Of a DNA stretch of 64,000 bases, positions 9,688 to 17,780 are shown one piece after another. The notes under the pieces are model-generated. The model was given only the letters and a program-made list of their open reading frames with translations, was not told the DNA's origin and did not search any database. Numbering within the stretch: position 1 is the stretch's first letter; the number at the start of each line of letters is the position of its first letter. The DNA is from Anthracocystis setariae. Taxonomy: Eukaryota; Basidiomycota; Ustilaginomycetes; Ustilaginales; Ustilaginaceae. Position numbers and translations under genes: made by a program. The stretch covers positions 558,001 to 622,000 of the forward strand of contig CAKMXJ010000011.1 of assembly GCA_928724745.1 (NCBI GenBank). The letters run 5' to 3'.

Positions 9688-10269
9688 TGGCTGGGCGCGC
9701 ACGTGACGCCTGGATTGGTGGCCATCCTTTTCGCTATCCGAGCAAGAGCGCTGCTTTGTTGTTGGACCACGCAGCGCGGAAACCAAGCAGAACCAAAATG
9801 CAAGCTCAAAAATGCAGGCAGGAAGAGAGGCAAGGACCCTGAATCGGTTCCACCGGTTGACGCTTTGACGCAGAATCGTATCACTGCAAGGAGCTCAACG
9901 AACAGCCTTCTCATCTTTGCCCAGCGTCCAGTTGCTCCATCGATCCATCTTTCACCTCGACCTCACCGATGCTGTCGGCGACATCCTCTCCGTCTTGTAG
10001 CTTCGGATCCGCACCGACCACCGATCTGCAAAGGCACCACCGAAGCGTGAGAAACGAAATCGCCTCACCGTGTCATTGGACCATTCGGCACTTCCGAGAT
10101 ACGCATGCGCTAAGCTTGGCTCACGGACTGTAGACAAGGGTTGTACCGCTCAACAGTCAAGCATCGGGGTAGCCTCCTCTTCACTCTAGACACTTCAGCC
10201 GCTTGATGCAGCCTGTAGATACTTGGATCTCCCTGCCACATCTTGACGAGGTGGTCCTGCTCCCCCAAA

Positions 10270-13200
10270 ATGGACTTCTCATCTCTGCGGCGCAAGCAGT
10301 CTACAGTCACATACAGCAAACGCAACAGGCAATCTAAGAACGCCCAGTCGGTTTCGTCAGCAGCACGCAATCGCACAAGCAGCACCGCCGCACCCTCGTC
10401 CAGCGGTTCATCCGACGACGAAGCGGGTTCGTCCCGACCGGTTGCATCACCAAGCTCACAGAAAGGCCGAGCAACGGATTCGAGCCCGCAAAGTGCCTCC
10501 AGCAAATTGGCTCGCGCTGGTAACACCTCGCCAACTTCCAATACAACGCCGAGACCCAACCTTGGCTCGGCCTCCAGATTGACTCATATCACTCCGTCTG
10601 GCGATCACTCGAACCTCGCCTCGGCCTCCCGTGCCGCATTGACATCTACGTCGCGATCGACTCCTGGTCTCCTATCGAAGGCAGCATCGTCCTCGGCCGT
10701 GATCAACTCCACCAAGTCGCTTCCTCATCGTCCAGCTCGAGCTGCTTCTCCTTCGGCGCGCAAATCGGATCAGACGCCTGGCTCCTCCTTACGCGCCAAG
10801 AGGAGCGCAAGCACATCTCCACGAAAGGCCTCCGCCTCAGCATCGCCTAGCAAACGTCTTGCTCGCTCGCGCACTCCGTCGCGACCCGCTCAAGACCTAT
10901 CTAGCCTGTTCGATGCGATCGAGCCGACTCTACCTCGATCCCGAAATCCATTCGCCCGGAGTGAAAGTCAGCCGACGGCTCAACTACATCAAGATGGCAA
11001 CGACTCCTCGCACGAAGAAGCGGCGGCTGTCTTCGATAAGAGCCCGCCCTCGACGCCACACTTGAATGATTCTCAGCTGCCGTCGCCAGGTACATCGACG
11101 AGCCCTTCCAAACGCCCCAGCATGGCCGACCGCATGGCGCCCCGATCCGCTCGACCCGCCAAATCCAAGGTGGACCAGATCGCCGACGCACTCACCAACG
11201 CTAGAAGAGGATCCCTCCGCAGATCAGAGACGGCACCGTCCGTCGTACTCGAGTCCTCCAACGGACGACGAGCTGTAGACGAGCAAGACGCGTCGACGAC
11301 CATCAGGGAGGAGGGAGCAAAGAGCCCGCGCTGGTCGGAAGCCGATTCGAGTCGCCTCGAAACTGCATCTCTGGCCGACCGTCAATCGCAAGAAGGCGTT
11401 TCGGCTCCGGGCGCCCGCAAACTTGCCGGCATCAAGCAGACCTCGGCGACCAACGCCAAACGCACCTACGGTCTTCAGAGAAGCTTCCTGGCGGATCAGG
11501 CGGAAGAAAGCCTCCTCACAGAGCCGTCGCCCGCTTCTCAGACCGCTTCCTATGGCGCTACTCAGACCAACATCGAAGACGAGATCGACGCCCAAATCAG
11601 AGGATCCGGCCCCACATCGGCCGTGTCCTCTCGTGTCTCGGTCCCTTCTCGCGACGAACATGCCGGCCCTGCGCCCCGAGAGAGCTATGTCGAATTGCTG
11701 AGAAAGTGGGGAGAAGGCGCAGACGACATCGAATGGGACGAATCGCAGGACCCCACCCTCAATCTCAAATCCATCACTTCTCTTCGCTCGACAGGCGAGC
11801 TCAGGCGCTTCAACGACGACCTCGAATACTTGTTCTCGGGGCTCGATGCATCCCAGGCTCTGTCCATCCGCAAGAGCTCGGCGGTGGAACTGGTCCGCTT
11901 GGTTTGCGGAAAGCCGGACGCCGATGGTCTCCCCGAGGACGAGGCTGACGAGGAGGCTGACGCACCCGACCCGCTCGCCTCGGCCCAGTCGGCCGAGTTC
12001 CTGCGCAAACTCAAAGCTTCGGATCTCATCTCGCGGCTGTTCGATCGGTTCCGAGGTGCAGAGGCGGGCGAAGGCGTCGATGATGTCTTGGATGCCGCCG
12101 TAGCGGTCTACATCGCCAAGCTGCTGAAATCCGCCTCCTCCGCAGAACCGCTTGTACGCGAGCGATCGTCCGAGCTCGGCGATACCCTTCGTGATCTGCT
12201 GATTCGCTCGGATCGATCGCAGCGACAGGATCGCAAAGATGGCTTCGCTCTCGTGCATCTCCACGAGCTGAAGCTGCACAAGTTCGCTTCACGATCCGAC
12301 CGCAACATCCTCGTCGAACTTCGCTCCATCGCGCGCATCTCCAACCTGTTTATCGCCGGAGCCAGGCGCTGGACGCTGCGGAACTTGGTGCTGGGAGCCT
12401 GCTGCTCCTTGATTGCGCTTCCTCGTCGACTCTGGGCCGATGCGGCGCTGACGCATCTGATGGTGCTCAACGGCGAGTCTCCGTCCCTGTTTGGCACCGT
12501 TCTGAACGTCATGGTATCGGAGGGAGTCAAAGCCCAACAGCGGCTGAACGACTTTGCCAAAGGTTTGGAGCTGATGCCAGCTTCCAGCGTCGAAGGGGTG
12601 CCAAATTTGGAGACCGTCGACGTGGGGATTCGCTTCCTCGACAAGGGCATGGAGATCCTCTACTTGGAGCTCGACCAGGCTGTCCCAGCGTCGAGTGAGA
12701 CGTTGGAGGCACTGCAGCATCTCATCTGCTTCGCCGTCCAGGCAGCGCCGTTGGGCCAGAAAGGCTCGGATCAAGGCGGTTCACCACGCGCGCTGCAAGT
12801 GCTGCACGGCCTGTTCAAGATCCTGTTGGACCTCAGTCAGGTGGATGCGAACTGGAGCGAAGCGTTGGCATCGTCGCAGCCGTTGCAAGCGTCGATCGTG
12901 CGCGCCTTGCTCCTCAGCTATCGATGCGCCCTGCATCTCAGCAAAACGGAAAGCAAGCTGGACGTGGCGCTCTTTGACGACGTGGTGCACCTTTCTCTGG
13001 CGCTGGTCACCAACTTGCTCATCAAGCAGCTCGACAAAGCGCGCGACACGCTGCAGACGGTGCAACTGAATGGCTCCTGTTGGGGTGTTCGAGCATGTGC
13101 TATCGAGTGTCACTGCGAGGACAAGGTGTCCGCTTTGCGTCTGCTCGCGCGGGTCTTCTTCGAGACGCGCATCGCAGCAGCGAGTCGGGACGATAGCAAT

Positions 13201-13515
13201 GCAGCGTACCTGTCCAACTCGATCGCGACGGCGCTGGCGCAGTTTGCCGTGGGGGGACAGAAGCGTTTGGATCGATGTCGAGAGGCACTGGATGTGGAAA
13301 TGCCGGAAGAGGGAGGCGATGCGATTTTAGGAGACGGGTGCGGGACGTTGTTGGAAGCCGTGGAAGAGTTTGCGGTGGTGCACGAGGCTGCACTGAATGC
13401 TGAACCAGTCAAGACGGCGCAGGCCGAAGAAAAGGAAGAGGCGAGCAACCCGGTAGCGTTGGAGGCCGGACAACTGATCAAAGAACTTGCTCTGGCCCTT
13501 CGACAGATGGCTTAG
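10270..13515 (+). CDS. WAPL: WAPL-like cohesin release factor
   Basis: The 1081-aa intronless protein has a disordered, Ser/Pro/Arg-rich N-terminal 470 residues, then a helical WAPL domain to the C-terminus. The domain begins near ESYVELLRKWGEG. It contains DLEYLFSGLD and FLRKLKASDLISRLFDRF, characteristic of the Wapl/Rad61 fold. Wapl binds Pds5 and opens cohesin rings, removing cohesin from chromatin. The ATG at 10270 (CCAAAATGG) starts MDFSSLRRKQSTVTYSKRN, a conserved-looking N-terminus, and was chosen over the nine upstream in-frame codons, which have no ATG. Divergent partner: the BIR1-like gene. Confidence 0.85.
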   Translation: MDFSSLRRKQSTVTYSKRNRQSKNAQSVSSAARNRTSSTAAPSSSGSSDDEAGSSRPVASPSSQKGRATDSSPQSASSKLARAGNTSPTSNTTPRPNLGSASRLTHITPSGDHSNLASASRAALTSTSRSTPGLLSKAASSSAVINSTKSLPHRPARAASPSARKSDQTPGSSLRAKRSASTSPRKASASASPSKRLARSRTPSRPAQDLSSLFDAIEPTLPRSRNPFARSESQPTAQLHQDGNDSSHEEAAAVFDKSPPSTPHLNDSQLPSPGTSTSPSKRPSMADRMAPRSARPAKSKVDQIADALTNARRGSLRRSETAPSVVLESSNGRRAVDEQDASTTIREEGAKSPRWSEADSSRLETASLADRQSQEGVSAPGARKLAGIKQTSATNAKRTYGLQRSFLADQAEESLLTEPSPASQTASYGATQTNIEDEIDAQIRGSGPTSAVSSRVSVPSRDEHAGPAPRESYVELLRKWGEGADDIEWDESQDPTLNLKSITSLRSTGELRRFNDDLEYLFSGLDASQALSIRKSSAVELVRLVCGKPDADGLPEDEADEEADAPDPLASAQSAEFLRKLKASDLISRLFDRFRGAEAGEGVDDVLDAAVAVYIAKLLKSASSAEPLVRERSSELGDTLRDLLIRSDRSQRQDRKDGFALVHLHELKLHKFASRSDRNILVELRSIARISNLFIAGARRWTLRNLVLGACCSLIALPRRLWADAALTHLMVLNGESPSLFGTVLNVMVSEGVKAQQRLNDFAKGLELMPASSVEGVPNLETVDVGIRFLDKGMEILYLELDQAVPASSETLEALQHLICFAVQAAPLGQKGSDQGGSPRALQVLHGLFKILLDLSQVDANWSEALASSQPLQASIVRALLLSYRCALHLSKTESKLDVALFDDVVHLSLALVTNLLIKQLDKARDTLQTVQLNGSCWGVRACAIECHCEDKVSALRLLARVFFETRIAAASRDDSNAAYLSNSIATALAQFAVGGQKRLDRCREALDVEMPEEGGDAILGDGCGTLLEAVEEFAVVHEAALNAEPVKTAQAEEKEEASNPVALEAGQLIKELALALRQMA

Positions 13516-13601
13516 AAGCTCAGAAAGAGACCCTGTACACAGACAGCATCGCGAGCGAACCCAATCCTAATTCGATTGCTACGACGCAGGTGAAAATCCA
13601 T

Positions 13602-15200
13602 CTAAGCACGCCGTTCTAGGTCTTTGATCATGAGACAGCACAGGGGGCCTATGATGCCGACGAGGCCGAGGACCAACCAGACGAGATGGCCGGAGAGGAG
13701 GTTGTGGGTGATGGAAAGGGCGAAGAGGGAGTTGGCTAGGTAGGGGCCTATTGCTCTTGTGGAGCTGCTGGCCATTTGGGCTAGGCTGTTGAGGGTTCCT
13801 AGGGCTGTGCCTCTGGTCAAGGTGGAGCATTGGTTGACGAGGATCATGTTGGAGGCGAATGCCATGCAGCCGACGACTCGGATGGTGGTGGAGATGATGA
13901 GGCATGTCCACACGAGGTAGATGCTGGTATGGGTTCGTGCGAGGGAGTTGGCGAGCGGGAGGAAGACGATCGAAAGCGGAAAGGCACACATGGAGATGAT
14001 GTACACTTTCAAAGTGCCCACTTTCTTCTGCAGTGGTGGGAAGAGGAAGAGTTGAACGATCGCTCCGCCAAGGCCGTTGATGCTGAGAAGGATACCAGTG
14101 GCTTCCGAGGTAAACGCAACGCCACCGAGATCGACGGGTTCGTAGAGGTAGAGTACGATGACGGCATCGAGTGCAACCGAGATCAGCGACAGGAAGGCGT
14201 ACGATACCATGACCGCTTGAATCTGTGGGATGGCGAGCAGTTCCAAGATCGAAGACGTCGGTGGAGGTTGAGGTTGAGGTTGAGCGGTTGGCGAGGGACT
14301 GCGGGGGGGACTCGAGGTGGGCGTGTAACCGGAAGCCCAACTGTGGACGCGAATCGAGCTCGTCGATCCCGACCGCAACCTAGCCGAAGGTCGACGAGGC
14401 ATCGTTTCAATCGCACCATAGCCGACGCCAGTAGTTTCATCTCCTCGATGCCGCTTTGCCTCCTCTCGCTGCTCCACAATGCTCGGCAGCGTCTCCTCCA
14501 GAAACAACGCCCCCATCACTATACTGCATAGCGTAATACCAGCACTAACCGCACACGGCAGCAGGAACGGGAACTGCTCCCAAATTCCGCCGAACCCCAG
14601 CATCGCATCGCTTCCAAACACATCCGGATACTGTTCAGCAGGTTTGGCCAAATATCCACCGAGCAATGGCCCGATCAAACAGCCTACCGTCCAAGTTAGC
14701 GGGATCAGTCCAAACGCCCTTGCGCGATTGGTATCGTCGGTGATCTCGCCGATGACACTTTTCACGATGGCGGAGTTGCCGTTGGTAGCGCCGGTGATCG
14801 CCCTGGCGAACACGGCCCACCAGAAACTTTGACTGAGTCCAAAAAGAGTCGCGCTGATTGCAGTGCCGACCAAGCCCGAGAGGAGTACGGGTTTGCGTCC
14901 GATACGGTCGGAGAGGCCACCCCAGTAGAGGATGGTGAGTGTCATGCTGAGTGCAAAGGTGGATTCGATGATGCCGGCATAGAAGCCGACCTGCGAGGGA
15001 GAGGTCGACGGCGGGAGGAGCGACAGCACCATTGGGTTGACGAAGGGGAAGATGATGGTGAAGTTGATGGGTTCGGCCAGACGCATGGTGAGCAGGATCG
15101 CGATCTTGCGCCATGGTAGCGGCGTCTCTTTGACAGCGGAGGCGATAGGGATCCTTTCGGGATCGTCGATGAGACGTGTCCGCTCGTCGTCTCGTGGCAT
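13602..15200 (-). CDS. Major facilitator superfamily transporter
   Basis: The 532-aa protein has about 12 hydrophobic segments. The MFS signature GGLSDRIGRKP lies in the loop between TM2 and TM3, and the GxxxG-rich TM5 region reads WTVGCLIGPLLGGYLA. A central hydrophilic loop of about 100 residues is rich in Ser, Pro and Gln. The N-terminus MPRDDERTRLIDDPE is cytosolic-like. The family layout fits fungal TCR/ZIFL-type drug or metabolite antiporters; the substrate is not predictable. Its 3' end is close to, and convergent with, the WAPL gene. It is divergent from SHQ1. Confidence 0.9.
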   Translation of the reverse strand: MPRDDERTRLIDDPERIPIASAVKETPLPWRKIAILLTMRLAEPINFTIIFPFVNPMVLSLLPPSTSPSQVGFYAGIIESTFALSMTLTILYWGGLSDRIGRKPVLLSGLVGTAISATLFGLSQSFWWAVFARAITGATNGNSAIVKSVIGEITDDTNRARAFGLIPLTWTVGCLIGPLLGGYLAKPAEQYPDVFGSDAMLGFGGIWEQFPFLLPCAVSAGITLCSIVMGALFLEETLPSIVEQREEAKRHRGDETTGVGYGAIETMPRRPSARLRSGSTSSIRVHSWASGYTPTSSPPRSPSPTAQPQPQPPPTSSILELLAIPQIQAVMVSYAFLSLISVALDAVIVLYLYEPVDLGGVAFTSEATGILLSINGLGGAIVQLFLFPPLQKKVGTLKVYIISMCAFPLSIVFLPLANSLARTHTSIYLVWTCLIISTTIRVVGCMAFASNMILVNQCSTLTRGTALGTLNSLAQMASSSTRAIGPYLANSLFALSITHNLLSGHLVWLVLGLVGIIGPLCCLMIKDLERRA

Positions 15201-15874
15201 GGTGACGTTATCGGTAGCTAGGTTGAGGTCGAGGTTGTTGTCTATCCGTGACTTCTATACATGCTTCGAACGGTATAAGTAGGACGGAGGGGAGCAGCGA
15301 TCGGATGGCAAAGGTGACTCGGATTCGGATGGTTGGCTTCCGAACATCGCTCGCTGTACTGTACTCAGCCTTCTTACCAAGTCACCGGCGGGTCGGAGTC
15401 GAGTCTAACTGTCCACCACCAACACCGACGATAGCAATCGATCGTCGTGCGTGCGTGCGTGCGTGCGTGCATATATGAGCCGTTGCGCCGTAGTCGTGAC
15501 TCGAACCAGGACGGCTATTCGGCTTGGTGGAATATTAATTTCGCGCTCGACCACTTTTTCCTCGCTTCCGTGCAACCCCGCGGCTATGTATTCCTTCTCC
15601 ACACAATGGCGACCTCCTGCCTCGCACCGATCGCTCGTATTGAATGGTCATGGCCGGGTGCCTTACACTGCCACATCCGGAACGAATCGAGACTTTCAAC
15701 GATTTCGACAGGGACTTGGGCATGCCGACCTCGGGATAGACGGTCAGACCAAGTCATCGGTCCCATTGCCGCGGAAGAAATAAATCCAAAAATAAAGGAC
15801 AAAAAAAAAGGGTCCACGAAAAACTTCCTCCACTTCCTCCATCCACCATCACTTCGCAAGGGATCAGGATCAAG
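15201..15874. other. Divergent intergenic region, MFS/SHQ1
   Basis: This promoter region contains a TGTACTGTAC motif (15356-15365) and a (CGTG)n run near 15448-15471. An A-rich stretch lies just before the SHQ1 start. Short frames are present but none resembles a gene. A TCGAACC box near 15500 does not form a tRNA T-arm. Confidence 0.5.
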
Positions 15875-17257
15875 ATGGACGGCTTCCGCATCCCGACCTA
15901 TACGCTCACGCAGGATGCAGACCATGTCTACATTCAAGTATCCTGCACGCAGGCATCAAGGTCAGCCCCGAACATCGCCGTCGAAGGTCGAATCTTTGGC
16001 TTCCATCTCGAACCGTACTATCTTCCCCTGGTGCTACCCGGCGCGGTCAGCAGGCCGGACTCGAATGCGGATTTCGTCCAAGCACGCGGCGAAGTCGGAA
16101 CATTCCTGGTAAAGCTGATCAAGGCTCAGGGTGGAGAGGAGTTCCCAGGACTATCGGAGCTGCAGCCACAGTTGATGCCGGAGGATGAGTTGAAGCAGGC
16201 GATGAAGGATGCCGAGGAGCAGAAAGGATTCTTCGAGCCGCCGACCGCAAGCACAGAGAATGCAGATCGGGATACGGACGACGCGGCGAAGGCGCTACTA
16301 CAGCGGGCGTTGAGGAACCAAGGTCTCACGACGGTCAATGACGAGGACGGCGAGGCAACGTTGGATGTGGATAGCTCAAGGGCAGGCAAAGCTGCCGGCG
16401 CGAGGGGAGAGAGCTTTAGGTTTGGATTCATGGCAGGCTTCACCGGGTCGTTGATCCCAGCCGGTTGTGCGGATATCAGGAATGTGCTGGAGGTAGCGGA
16501 GCCGGAGGTAGTGGAGCCGGCACGGCGTCGGGACGTAGCGAGAGAGTACGAGGAGGATAGGTGGGACGAAGGCGTCTACATGGAGAACTACCTCGACATC
16601 GATGGCGAACTGGCGCATACACTGCGATACAAACCCAGCTTGATCGCAAGCACATCGCACCACACCCCAGCCAACGAAGATGCCGGGACGAACCTAGACA
16701 TGGATGCGCTCGCCTTGCTGCTCGAGCTGCTGTTCGCGTTCAGTTACGACGAGAGGACCAACGAAGGCGATCCCACCGTCGAGTCTGGCTGGACGATCGC
16801 CAAGCTTTGCCGCTCGCTGTGTGCATCGACGGTGCCACTGAAGTGCAATTCGCTCGAGGATGGGGTGGTGGATACGTTGGTGGGCTGCATCCGTCGAGCC
16901 TTGACGGTCGCCTTGTACCGCCATTGGGAGTTGGCGATGGCGTGTATCCGCGATACGCTCGATCGATTGCAAGCTGGCAACGATCACATCCTGTACTGTC
17001 TCGACCAGATCGCAACGCGGTTGGAAGAGGCAGAAGACGCGATCCTCTGTCGATTGTGCCAGATCTGGGTGGCACCACTGGCGGCCCGACCGCCATCCGC
17101 AGCACAGATCGCGCAGTTGGCTCTGTGCATTCGACAGGTGATGCAGCGCGCCGATGCGATTACAAGGGACGCTGTAGGCGGAGAACGGTGGGATTTGAGT
17201 GTACTGGAAGCAGCAGCACAGCAAGCGTATGAGGAAGGCGAAGGCGGATTTGTATAG
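15875..17257 (+). CDS. SHQ1: SHQ1, H/ACA snoRNP assembly factor
   Basis: The 460-aa protein begins with a CS/p23-like domain (MDGFRIPTYTLTQDADHVYI ... HLEPYYLPLVLPG), the typical Shq1 N-terminus. The Shq1-specific helical domain follows from about residue 185 (RFGFMAGFTGSLIPAG) to the C-terminus, including the YMENYLDIDGEL segment. Shq1 chaperones the pseudouridine synthase Cbf5/dyskerin before it joins H/ACA RNPs. The ATG at 15875 is preceded by an A-rich leader. No intron is seen. The length is close to that of other fungal Shq1 proteins. Confidence 0.9.
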   Translation: MDGFRIPTYTLTQDADHVYIQVSCTQASRSAPNIAVEGRIFGFHLEPYYLPLVLPGAVSRPDSNADFVQARGEVGTFLVKLIKAQGGEEFPGLSELQPQLMPEDELKQAMKDAEEQKGFFEPPTASTENADRDTDDAAKALLQRALRNQGLTTVNDEDGEATLDVDSSRAGKAAGARGESFRFGFMAGFTGSLIPAGCADIRNVLEVAEPEVVEPARRRDVAREYEEDRWDEGVYMENYLDIDGELAHTLRYKPSLIASTSHHTPANEDAGTNLDMDALALLLELLFAFSYDERTNEGDPTVESGWTIAKLCRSLCASTVPLKCNSLEDGVVDTLVGCIRRALTVALYRHWELAMACIRDTLDRLQAGNDHILYCLDQIATRLEEAEDAILCRLCQIWVAPLAARPPSAAQIAQLALCIRQVMQRADAITRDAVGGERWDLSVLEAAAQQAYEEGEGGFV

Positions 17258-17780
17258 TTTATGGCGCATCGGGCCGATTCCGATGTCAGATTATTGGTGT
17301 TGGTGGGACTTTTCTGTGCAGAGAATTCTTCTTCGTTCGTCGAAAAATAAGGGTTCATCATCAACGCGTCGCGCGCCTGTGCGTTCGAGTCCAACACGCG
17401 GCCTGCTGCGCTAAAATCCAGTCAAATCATGGCTAAAAGCAACCTAGACCTTGGACAGAGGGTGCGAGCGTGTGTGGAAGGTGTCTTTCAAGCCAAGGGA
17501 ACGTGTATGTGAGGCGGGAGGACCAGGTCAAGTTCGCTTCGTTCCGCAATCCCATCACATCACTTGCTTCTTCCATCTGCATTCCACCATCACATCGGCA
17601 CCATCCAAGCATAGCAAACTTTAGCATTGACATCACAGTTCGGCTCAACTCATCCACGCTAGCATAAAGCATAAATCCACGTCCACATCGCACCTTTGGG
17701 ATACATCCTCTCGGGTTGCAAATTCAGCAAAATCATCATCGGCTCTTCCGCCAGCTCACGTGAGCTACACTGTGTCCAGG
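17258..17780 (+). other. Intergenic/promoter region upstream of DNMT5
   Basis: No gene is seen in this 523-bp stretch. It has an ACGCGT box at 17364-17369 and a 14-bp palindrome with a CACGTG core at 17753-17766, ending 14 nt before the DNMT5 start codon. Confidence 0.5.
17753..17766. promoter_or_regulatory. 14-bp palindrome with E-box core (AGCTCACGTGAGCT)
   Basis: This perfect palindrome is centred on CACGTG, the bHLH (Cbf1/Pho4-like) core, 14 nt before the DNMT5 ATG. It would lie in the 5' leader or at the transcription start. Confidence 0.4.

Larger units (their letters stand above)
9098..10269. other. Bidirectional promoter region of the BIR1-like and WAPL genes
   Basis: No gene is supported in this 1.17-kb divergent region; a 228-codon plus-strand frame crosses a pentanucleotide repeat and looks random. 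It holds two sites resembling fungal G1/S elements, GGCGCGAAA at 9506-9514 (reverse TTTCGCGCC) and ACGCGT at 9682-9687. It also has a CAGTACAGTACAG motif at 9472-9484 and a (CTGCT/CTGCC)n repeat. Confidence 0.6.

Noticed and set aside
9364..10050. 228-codon plus-strand frame in the BIR1-WAPL promoter
   Set aside because: It runs through a pentanucleotide repeat, has no motif, and occupies the expected bidirectional promoter.
15480..15520. TCGAACC box resembling a tRNA T-loop on the minus strand
   Set aside because: The flanking bases do not pair as a T-arm and no acceptor stem or A box is present.
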